Of a stretch of 6,066 bases of DNA, positions 1 to 5,251 are shown piece by piece. Location: the NCBI GenBank assembly GCA_009845505.1, contig VXZL01000461.1, positions 1 through 6,066 of the forward strand, written 5' to 3'. The notes beneath the pieces were generated by a model, which worked only from the letters and a program-made list of their open reading frames with translations, had not been told where the DNA came from and ran no database searches. Numbering within the stretch: position 1 is the first letter of the stretch; each line of letters starts with the position of its first letter. Origin of the DNA: Candidatus Poribacteria bacterium. Its GTDB lineage: Bacteria; Poribacteria; WGA-4E; WGA-3G. The translations under genes were made by a program, and so were the position numbers.

Positions 1-1044
1 ATAAGCGATGCCACGATTAATATAGGATGGAATATGATCCGGTTGAAGTTGAATAACCGTAGTATAATCTATAATGGCTAAATCAAATTCCTTTCTTCTG
101 CTATAAGCAATACCACGATTAAAATAGCACTCGGCGTGATTTGGAACATATCGAATTACTTCCGTATAGTCCGCGATAGCGTTGTCAAATTCGCCTTTAT
201 TGCTGTACGCATTGCCTCGTTCATAATAGGCATTGCGGTAATTGGGGTGTAATTGTATTGCTTTTGTGTAACTTTCAATTGCCGAATTCACTTCGCCTGT
301 GTTGTCGAAAGCCATACCCAAAATCAGATGTGCATCCGCAGCATTGGAATTGCGTTCCAACGCTTTTTCACAATCTGCGATAGCGGAGTCAAAATCTCCC
401 CTAAGACTATGAGCAGTTGCGCGGGTGACATAAGGATGAGCAGCATTCGGATCGAGTTCTATTAACTTTTGGCAGTCTGCGATAGCGGAGTCAAAATCGC
501 CTTTAAGTAAGTGAATGTGCCCTCTCATAACATAGACTGGCAAGTAATTGGGTCTCAACTCTATCGCCTTGCTATAGTCTGCAATAGCTTTATCACCTTC
601 ACCCTTGCTGCTATAAGCATTACCGCGAATAGCGTAGACCTCAGCAAAATTCGGCTTGAGTCGTAATGCCTTGCTATAATCCATAATAGCGAAATCAAGT
701 TCATCTTTATCTCTGTAAGCGTTGCCTCGAACGAGATAGGCTTCAGCAATATCAGGATTAAGCCGTATCGACCTATCACAATCTGCAATAGCAAGATCAG
801 TTTCGCCTATGCTGTTATAGGCGTGGCCGCGATGGTAATACGCTTCGGGGTGATCGGGTTCGTATTGGATTGCCTTCGTGAAGTCTTCAATTGCTTTGTC
901 AATGTCCCCTTTAGCACCGTGTGCCATACCGCGACCGTGATAGGCCCTGGCAGGCTGGCGGGTCCAGAAAATGGCTTCTGTATAGTCGTTAATGGCAAGG
1001 TCAAACTCGCCCATTTTACGGTAAACATTACCACGGTAGATGTA
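1..1044 (-). repeat. 102-bp periodic coding repeat (TPR units)
   Basis: Ten consecutive 102-bp units (1044 down to 25) plus a partial one each encode a 34-residue TPR. Most have diverged at the DNA level while keeping the protein consensus. Units 6 and 7 remain very similar around their KGDFDSAIADC/RGDFDSAIADC segments: 374-396 and 476-498 are an identical 23-bp stretch exactly one period apart. Confidence 0.92.
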
Positions 1045-1134
1045 AGATAAGGCGAAGTTTGGTCGCAAGTCAATGGCTCTGCTATAGTGCTTGACAGCTT
1101 CTTCATAAGGCACCATCTGCGTTGGAGTCACCAT
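1..1134 (-). CDS. Tetratricopeptide-repeat (TPR) protein, C-terminus cut by window edge
   Basis: The minus-strand frame is open for 378 codons from ATG 1134-1132 to base 1, with no stop inside the window. After a 30-residue N-terminus come ten complete 34-residue TPR units (residues 31-370) and the start of an eleventh. A typical unit begins YxxRGNAYxxKGEFDxAIADY and ends in a helix like TKAIELxPNxAEA, so the classic TPR positions (G8, Y11, A20, P32 type) are visible. TPR arrays are protein-protein interaction scaffolds; no partner or catalytic domain is visible. No signal peptide is seen, so the protein is probably cytoplasmic. The first unit is only a half: PYEEAVKHYSRAI is a helix B without helix A. 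Unit 1 has FWTRQP where others have the LxPN turn. The start is well fixed: a stop (TAG, 1140-1138) lies two codons upstream, and AGGGAG sits 8 nt before the ATG. The gene overlaps the FRG gene's end by 32 bp, so the two are probably co-transcribed and translationally coupled. Confidence 0.93.
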   Translation of the reverse strand, partial: MVTPTQMVPYEEAVKHYSRAIDLRPNFALSYIYRGNVYRKMGEFDLAINDYTEAIFWTRQPARAYHGRGMAHGAKGDIDKAIEDFTKAIQYEPDHPEAYYHRGHAYNSIGETDLAIADCDRSIRLNPDIAEAYLVRGNAYRDKDELDFAIMDYSKALRLKPNFAEVYAIRGNAYSSKGEGDKAIADYSKAIELRPNYLPVYVMRGHIHLLKGDFDSAIADCQKLIELDPNAAHPYVTRATAHSLRGDFDSAIADCEKALERNSNAADAHLILGMAFDNTGEVNSAIESYTKAIQLHPNYRNAYYERGNAYSNKGEFDNAIADYTEVIRYVPNHAECYFNRGIAYSRRKEFDLAIIDYTTVIQLQPDHIPSYINRGIAY

Positions 1135-1840
1135 TTTCTACACTCCCTTTTTGCTCCTGGATTAGACCTTTGTAAATTGCCATGTAGACTTCTATGCGGA
1201 TGGTTTGATCTTTGATAAAGCCATGGATATCGTTGTAAATAGTTTCAACAGATATACCGTGGGAATTTCGCAGGTGTATTAGTATAGGTTGCTTGAGATC
1301 AGCTGGAATATTGATAATATCGTCCTCGTTGGGTTCAATAAAACCATCTGGATATCGAACAAACACGCTCTTCTGGGCAATAACACGATTTATTGGTTCA
1401 TAAGATTCCTGAATGTATGGATCTATTTGTTCCTTTTTTTGCAATATAACTCTACCATCTTTACTCCGGGAACCATCACAAGCCATGAAAAGTGCAATAA
1501 GATAATCCGTTGTGAAATCAATAAGGTTTGTTTTTCCGCCATAGTGTTGAATTTCAGATAAGCGTTCAAGCTCGCTAATCGGTTCACGCGAAAACCTATT
1601 AGCTGAGGTCAACAGTACTTCTTGGAATGCCTCTATATCAAAGTATTTTGCCGAGACATCAAAGTCGTCATCCTTCAAAAACTCGCGATAGAAGTTTGAA
1701 GAAACTTTACCAAAATAAGGCTCTTCCTCATGGCGTTCAGGCTCACCGCGGTAAAGATAATTCCCGGTGTTCGCTTTCGCTTCTATTTTCCGGAGTATTT
1801 CATCAACTGTATTTGGTTCGTTTTGATTTTCTCTGTCCAT
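1103..1840 (-). CDS. FRG-domain protein (245 aa)
   Basis: The protein shows the signature of the FRG domain (Pfam FRG family, named for a conserved motif near its N-terminus). YRGE is at residues 30-33, preceded by a helical N-terminus. QHYG is at 98-101, followed by T104 and LIDFT at 106-110. ALFMAC is at 116-121, and a QKSVFV strand at 156-161. FRG domains occur in many bacterial and phage proteins, often with other modules; I know of no firmly assigned biochemical activity. No signal peptide or membrane segment is seen, so it is probably cytoplasmic. The start was chosen at 1840 because AAGGAAGG precedes it (1844-1851). An in-frame ATG at 1882 would give 259 aa, but it lies upstream of the predicted -10 element. 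The gene ends with a polar tail (about residues 231-245) in the stretch that overlaps the TPR gene. It is the first gene of a two-gene unit with the TPR protein, suggesting a partnership of FRG effector and TPR scaffold (inference). Confidence 0.85.
   Translation of the reverse strand: MDRENQNEPNTVDEILRKIEAKANTGNYLYRGEPERHEEEPYFGKVSSNFYREFLKDDDFDVSAKYFDIEAFQEVLLTSANRFSREPISELERLSEIQHYGGKTNLIDFTTDYLIALFMACDGSRSKDGRVILQKKEQIDPYIQESYEPINRVIAQKSVFVRYPDGFIEPNEDDIINIPADLKQPILIHLRNSHGISVETIYNDIHGFIKDQTIRIEVYMAIYKGLIQEQKGSVENGDSNADGAL
1143..1148 (-). promoter_or_regulatory. Shine-Dalgarno site of the TPR gene, inside the FRG gene
   Basis: On the minus strand AGGGAG lies 8 nt upstream of the ATG at 1134, within the last codons of the FRG gene. 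It supports the ATG at 1134 over the in-frame ATG at 1116 and suggests that ribosomes initiate the TPR protein independently, or by coupling, on the FRG mRNA. Confidence 0.7.
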
Positions 1841-1843
1841 TCG

Positions 1844-1851
1844 CCTTCCTT
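1844..1851 (-). promoter_or_regulatory. Shine-Dalgarno site deciding the FRG start
   Basis: AAGGAAGG on the minus strand, with its AGGA core 6 nt from the ATG at 1840. It selects this ATG over the upstream in-frame ATG at 1882, which has no comparable site and precedes the predicted transcription start. Confidence 0.7.
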
Positions 1852-1870
1852 TATCGCGATGCTGTCTAAA

Positions 1871-1899
1871 AGCGTAACACATTTCGGAAAGGGTGTCAA
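1871..1899 (-). promoter_or_regulatory. Sigma70-type promoter for the FRG-TPR operon
   Basis: On the minus strand a perfect -35 box, TTGACA (1899-1894), is followed by a 17-nt spacer and a -10-like TACGCT (1876-1871). The -10 matches the consensus only at T, A and the final T. Transcription would start near 1864, leaving a short leader of about 25 nt before the ATG at 1840 that contains its ribosome-binding site. Confidence 0.6.
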
Positions 1900-1929
1900 A
1901 CGAATTTAATCAAGTCTATAGCATTCCTC

Positions 1930-1958
1930 TTGAATTATTCCTCGTAAACTGATATGCT
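1930..1958 (+). promoter_or_regulatory. Sigma70-type promoter for the sulfatase operon
   Basis: TTGAAT (1930-1935), a 17-nt spacer, and TATGCT (1953-1958) match the -35/-10 consensus well. Predicted transcription start is near 1965, giving a leader of about 65 nt that includes the hairpin at 1994-2030. The promoter is back-to-back with the FRG promoter. Confidence 0.55.
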
Positions 1959-1993
1959 GATTCTCACCAACACATACATCACAAAGGACTTCT

Positions 1994-2030
1994 GTAGCGC
2001 AAGTTTTCGCTTGCAGGCTACGCGAAAATT
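1994..2030 (+). repeat. Hairpin element abutting the sulfatase start codon
   Basis: An imperfect palindrome: GTAGC (1994-1998) plus GCAAG (1999-2003), loop TTTTCG, then CTTGC (2010-2014), a two-base AG bulge, and GCTAC (2017-2021), for ten base pairs. A competing fold pairs 2002-2010 with 2022-2030 (TTTTCGC with GCGAAAA, extended by one G-U and one A-U pair); its stem ends at the base before the ATG. It may be a REP-like intergenic palindrome or a leader structure affecting translation. The pairing is seen directly; any function is inference. Confidence 0.6.
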
Positions 2031-3545
2031 ATGGCAACTAAAACCAGACCGAATATCCTACTCATCACCAGCGACCAACAGCATTGGAACACCCTCGGAT
2101 GTCTTAATCCTGAAATTCAGACCCCGCACTTGGACGCATTGGCAGCGCAAGGTACGCTTTTCAATAGAGCCTATTGCCCGAACCCCACCTGTACGCCGAC
2201 GCGCGCCTCTATTATCACCGGGAAGTACCCGAGTCAGCACGGTGCTTGGTCCTTGGGGACAAAACTCTCTGAAGATGAACATACTGTCGGTGAAGATTTC
2301 ACAGACGCAGGTTACCGCACGGCTCTCGTCGGAAAAGCACACTTTCAACCGCTCCATGGCACTGAAGAATTTCCGTCTCTCGAATCCTATCCGATTCTCC
2401 AAGATTTGGACTTTTGGCGGAGCTTCAACGAGCCATTTTATGGGTTTGAACACGTTGAACTTGCGCGTAACCACACCGATGAGGCACACGTCGGACAGCA
2501 CTATGCCATCTGGATGGAAGAGAACGGTTTGACGAATTGGCGCGACTATTTCCTACCGCCGACTGGAAATACGCGTGGTCAGTACCGAAAGTGGCCAATC
2601 CCAGAGGCATACCATTACGATACTTGGATCGCCGAACGTACGAATGCCCTCATGGAAAGGTATCAACAGAACGATGAAAACTTTTTCCTCTGGGCAAGTT
2701 TCTTTGATCCACACCCGAAATATCTTGTTCCTGAACCGTGGGATACGATGTACGACCCGTCAGCATTAACAGTGCCGTCTGTAACAGAAGGGGAACACGA
2801 TAACAACCCACCCCATTTCCAATTGACACAACAACGAAAGCCGGATTTCTCGGCTTGGCGCGAAAGTGGGAAAGGGGTCCATGGATTCAATTCGCATTTA
2901 CGCGATCGAGATGAACTCGCTAAAGATATTGCTGTCTATTATGGAATGGTGAGTCTGATGGACAAGTACATCGGAAAAATCTTGGCGAAACTCGATGGAC
3001 TCGGATTGGCAGATAATACACTGGTTGTGTTTACTTCTGATCATGGACACTTCTATGGACAGCACGGACTCGTCGCGAAAGGGGCATTTCACTATGAAGA
3101 TGTTATCCGCGTTCCGTTTATTGCGCGGTATCCGGGTGTTGTGCCTGCTGGGAGACAGTCGGAAGCGTTGCAGACGTTAGTAGACTTGGCTCCGTCGTTC
3201 CTGAGTGCGACTAGTATTGACATTCCGCGTCCGATGACGGGTGTAGATCAGACTCCGGTCTGGTACGGACAGTCAGAAGCGGCACGCGACCATATTATTG
3301 TCGAAAATCGCCATGAACCGACAACTGTACACGTCAAAACTTACGTCAATGATCGTTACAAGTTGACCGTCTATTACAACCGAGACTACGGTGAGTTGTT
3401 TGATCTGAAAGCGGATCCTGGAGAAGTCAATAACCTGTGGAATTCTGCTGAGCATGCCGAGTTGAAAGCGGATTTGGTGATGAAGCTGCTGTTCGCGGAG
3501 ATGGGGAAAGAACCGTTATGGATGCCACGGACTTCGGGGGCATAA
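2031..3545 (+). CDS. Type I (formylglycine) sulfatase, S1 family, cytoplasmic
   Basis: A 504-residue sulfatase of the alkaline-phosphatase superfamily that hydrolyses a sulfate ester, or possibly another sulfated or phosphonate-type substrate. The strand-1 motif NILLITSDQQ (residues 8-17) carries metal ligand D15. The activation motif CTPTR is at 54-58; C54 should be oxidised to formylglycine, and R58 and the GKYPSQHG loop (64-71) follow it. GKAHF (101-105) gives K102 and H104, FFDPH ends at H228, SDHGH (336-340) supplies D337 and H338, and K350 is the likely substrate-side lysine. Length is normal for the family. No signal peptide is present: the protein starts six residues before the first core strand, so it is predicted cytoplasmic. 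That suggests action on small imported sulfated molecules. The start is forced, since an in-frame stop lies at 1995-1997 and there is no alternative start codon, yet no Shine-Dalgarno sequence is at normal distance. The CxPxR form suits the aerobic formylglycine-generating enzyme; none is in this window. It is followed after 24 bp by a secreted lectin-fold gene. Substrate unknown. Confidence 0.95.
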   Translation: MATKTRPNILLITSDQQHWNTLGCLNPEIQTPHLDALAAQGTLFNRAYCPNPTCTPTRASIITGKYPSQHGAWSLGTKLSEDEHTVGEDFTDAGYRTALVGKAHFQPLHGTEEFPSLESYPILQDLDFWRSFNEPFYGFEHVELARNHTDEAHVGQHYAIWMEENGLTNWRDYFLPPTGNTRGQYRKWPIPEAYHYDTWIAERTNALMERYQQNDENFFLWASFFDPHPKYLVPEPWDTMYDPSALTVPSVTEGEHDNNPPHFQLTQQRKPDFSAWRESGKGVHGFNSHLRDRDELAKDIAVYYGMVSLMDKYIGKILAKLDGLGLADNTLVVFTSDHGHFYGQHGLVAKGAFHYEDVIRVPFIARYPGVVPAGRQSEALQTLVDLAPSFLSATSIDIPRPMTGVDQTPVWYGQSEAARDHIIVENRHEPTTVHVKTYVNDRYKLTVYYNRDYGELFDLKADPGEVNNLWNSAEHAELKADLVMKLLFAEMGKEPLWMPRTSGA

Positions 3546-3569
3546 GATGAAAGATGAAGGGAAAAGGTA

Positions 3570-4277
3570 ATGACATCTAAAAGGTTTAGAAGTTTTCTAT
3601 ACTTCTTTCACATTATTGTATGCGCTATTGTCTTCAACCAACAGAGTTTTGCTGGCACATGGACAGACGCTTTTGAAGACGACAACACACAAGGATGGGA
3701 GATCATTAATACGCGTGGCGAAGATGCGAAATGGTGGATTAATAGGGGTGAAGCAGTATGTGAAACGTTTAAACCCAATACCCCGAGTATATTGGCAACA
3801 GGTGAAGTCGCTTGGAGAAACTATTCGTTTTCATGCAAAGCCAAATTAGTTAAAGCGAAAGGCGAACCGGCTACCGTTGGAATTATACTCCATCATGAGT
3901 GGGAGAAATTTTCCTTCTACGTTCTCCGAATTTTGTATCCTCAGAAACTCGTCCATATCACAAAAATGAGCGAAGCAGGTACAAGTACATTGGGTGAGTT
4001 CGATTTCGCAGCAAAACTGGATACGTGGTATGAACTAGCTGCCTCTATTGATAGCCGAGGGAAAATTAAATTTCAAATTGATAATGTGATGTTCACTGCT
4101 GTTGATAGAGATCCGATAAAAAACGGGAAAGCCGGACTTATGGTTGTCCGCGCACAAGCTCGGTTTGACGATGTTGAAATCACAGGAACGAATATACCGA
4201 ACGGTGGTCCGGGCATTCTCCCCGTAGAACTGAATGGCAAACTCGCCATCCCATGGGGAGAGCTCAAATATCAATAA
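3570..4277 (+). CDS. Secreted concanavalin A/LamG-like (DUF1080-type) protein, 235 aa
   Basis: The N-terminus is a Sec signal peptide: basic residues K4, R5 and R7, a hydrophobic core at about 9-22, and a likely cleavage after SFA (residue 28). The mature part resembles concanavalin A-like jelly-roll domains of the LamG/3-keto-disaccharide hydrolase (DUF1080) type. It opens with FEDDNTQGWEII (35-46), has WWINRGEAVCE (55-65), paired beta-strand segments, and the closing strand FDDVEITG (199-206). These folds commonly bind or hydrolyse glycans; no catalytic residues can be assigned here. The last 19 residues carry a compact motif, L217-x-V-E-x3-K-L-x3-W-G-x-L-K233, also found at the end of the other secreted protein in the window. 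AAGGG lies about 8 nt before the ATG. A tandem 7-bp repeat (AAGATGA twice, 3544-3557) fills part of the 24-bp gap after the sulfatase, with which it probably shares an mRNA. Confidence 0.88.
   Translation: MTSKRFRSFLYFFHIIVCAIVFNQQSFAGTWTDAFEDDNTQGWEIINTRGEDAKWWINRGEAVCETFKPNTPSILATGEVAWRNYSFSCKAKLVKAKGEPATVGIILHHEWEKFSFYVLRILYPQKLVHITKMSEAGTSTLGEFDFAAKLDTWYELAASIDSRGKIKFQIDNVMFTAVDRDPIKNGKAGLMVVRAQARFDDVEITGTNIPNGGPGILPVELNGKLAIPWGELKYQ
4218..4274 (+). other. C-terminal motif LxV[DE]x3KLx3WGx[LV]K, copy 1
   Basis: Residues 217-235 of the protein encoded at 3570-4277. Key residues are L217, V219, E220, K224, L225, W229, G230, L232 and K233, ending two residues before the stop. It follows a Gly/Pro-rich linker (NGGPG, 211-215) after the closing beta-strand, so it looks like an appended tail rather than part of the fold. 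Confidence 0.7.
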
Positions 4278-4320
4278 TGAGAATGCGTTTGGAAAGCACG
4301 TTTACGGGAAAAATAATAAA
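4278..4320. other. Convergent intergenic gap, no clear terminator
   Basis: 43 bp between two converging genes. It is A-rich toward 4309-4320, but I find no strong hairpin followed by a T-run on either strand. Confidence 0.5.
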
Positions 4321-5139
4321 TCAATACCGCCGTTTCCAGTGCCAACTGTCGCTTCCTGAAATGAGGGGACGGACGTCCTCCGGTAAGGTCTCAATAAATT
4401 CGGGACTAACTTCGTTACCGGGCCATTCGCGTACCATCGGGGGTGTGTAGCCGGAGATAAGGATAACACGCTCTTTGTCGCTACGGATAGCAGTCGTGCT
4501 GTGAATCAATGCTTCGGCGAAAAGCAGCACGGAACCGGCTGACGCTTCGACTTGGTAGATGAGTTTGTCGTCAGAGAGTGCGGCTTCAATCATCTCTCTT
4601 TGATCCCATGTTAGGCGGTGGCTTCCGGGGATAACACACGTTCCGCCGTCGTCTGGACCGACATCGGTGAGGTAGGCGAGTGTCTTGACAAAGATACAGT
4701 GAAACTTGTTCTGCTCTACGTAGGTCCCCCACCCGTGTTGTGTGCCACGGTGAAAGCCGGTCGGATTATAGCGACGTTTGTGGAGTTCATCAAGTGGTGT
4801 CTCTGGATTACGGCTATTGATGATGGCTTCGGTCTCTTCCAGACGGACGGCACCGCCTACGACCTCTTCGACCAGTGGCACGAGTTTTGGATGTGCGGCG
4901 TATTCCAACAACGCTGGGTCATACGCAACAAGGTTGCCGAAAAGGACATGGTGTTCGCGCTGCCCGCGGGCATAGACCCGCTTGGCATCAAGGTCGTCGT
5001 CGGCTTTCATTCTGTAGAGTGCCCCTTTCATGCGCTCGATTTCGTCGCTACTCAGGACGTCCTCTAATAGGACAAAGCCGTAGATGTCGAAGTGGAGCCG
5101 CTGTGCTGGTGTCAGGCAAACTGTTTCGCTGTTATTCAT
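4321..5139 (-). CDS. PhyH (phytanoyl-CoA dioxygenase) family protein with HxG iron motif, 272 aa
   Basis: This is a PhyH-family double-stranded beta-helix protein, normally an Fe(II)/2-oxoglutarate oxygenase. It opens with the family's LTPAQRLHFDIYGFVLLEDV segment (9-28). The core is GFHRGTQHGWG (128-138), a strand pair leading to TDVGPDDGGTCVIPGSHR (158-175), and then ALIHSTTAIRSDKERVILISGY (210-231). H130 and H213 match the two iron-binding histidines. R224, eleven residues after H213 as in human PHYH (His264/Arg275), matches the 2-oxoglutarate-binding arginine. The expected Asp/Glu two residues after the first His is Gly (G132), so the usual facial triad is incomplete; neither flank of H130 offers an obvious H-x-D/E. 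Such a protein could be a halogenase-like enzyme, use another ligand, or have lost activity. No signal peptide is seen, so it is cytoplasmic. GGAG (5147-5150) lies 7 nt before the ATG. It lies 112 bp downstream of the secreted LamG-like gene on the same strand; substrate unknown. Confidence 0.92.
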   Translation of the reverse strand: MNNSETVCLTPAQRLHFDIYGFVLLEDVLSSDEIERMKGALYRMKADDDLDAKRVYARGQREHHVLFGNLVAYDPALLEYAAHPKLVPLVEEVVGGAVRLEETEAIINSRNPETPLDELHKRRYNPTGFHRGTQHGWGTYVEQNKFHCIFVKTLAYLTDVGPDDGGTCVIPGSHRLTWDQREMIEAALSDDKLIYQVEASAGSVLLFAEALIHSTTAIRSDKERVILISGYTPPMVREWPGNEVSPEFIETLPEDVRPLISGSDSWHWKRRY

Positions 5140-5171
5140 TTTTTATCTCCAAGACCGAGAGATATTCCTAC

Positions 5172-5230
5172 GTAGCACAACCTAACAGGTTTGCGGCGTA
5201 CTCGCCCAGATGCAACGTGCATCATGCTAC
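5172..5230. repeat. Cloverleaf-like nest of inverted repeats between the LamG-like and PhyH genes
   Basis: An outer 6-bp stem (GTAGCA 5172-5177 with TGCTAC 5225-5230) encloses three hairpins in tandem. They are AACCT/AGGTT (5179-5183 with 5187-5191, 3-nt loop), GGCG/CGCC (5195-5198 with 5203-5206, 4-nt loop), and GATGCA/TGCATC (5209-5214 with 5218-5223, 3-nt loop). All 21 pairs are Watson-Crick. It does not read as a tRNA. There is no T-run after it on the minus strand, so a standard terminator is unlikely. Candidates are a REP/MITE-like intergenic element, an mRNA-processing or stability structure between the two genes, or a leader structure for PhyH. Confidence 0.65.
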
Positions 5231-5251
5231 AAATACCCAATTCACGTTTTC

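Noticed and set aside
807..1106. 99-codon minus-strand open frame within the TPR region
   Set aside because: It is in a different frame from the continuous TPR frame, which shows perfect 34-residue periodicity; the alternative product is Thr/Ser/Pro-rich without known features.
1103..1150. Programmed frameshift joining FRG and TPR into one protein
   Set aside because: The shift would have to be +1 between 1138 and 1103. The TTA-TGA end gives no cognate slippage, the CAAAAAGGG run lies upstream of a stop in the TPR frame, and the TPR gene has its own ribosome-binding site.
1841..1882. N-terminal 14-residue extension of the FRG protein from ATG 1882
   Set aside because: This ATG lies upstream of the predicted -10 element and lacks a Shine-Dalgarno, whereas the ATG at 1840 has AAGGAAGG at good spacing.
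2058..2501. 147-codon antisense open frame inside the sulfatase gene
   Set aside because: Antisense shadow of a strongly conserved coding region; no ribosome-binding site or domain supports it.
1954..2532. 192-codon plus-strand open frame overlapping the sulfatase
   Set aside because: It overlaps the sulfatase in another frame, its product has no recognisable domain, and the sulfatase frame carries all conserved motifs.
4278..4345. Terminator from TGGAAA/TTTCCA pairing across the convergent junction
   Set aside because: The stem is short with a loop of roughly 40 nt and no following T-run.
5172..5230. tRNA or integron attC site
   Set aside because: Despite the cloverleaf shape there is no anticodon-like arm, T-loop sequence or CCA end. 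An ACCTAAC stretch resembles one attC core, but the matching GTTRRRY core and an integrase are missing.
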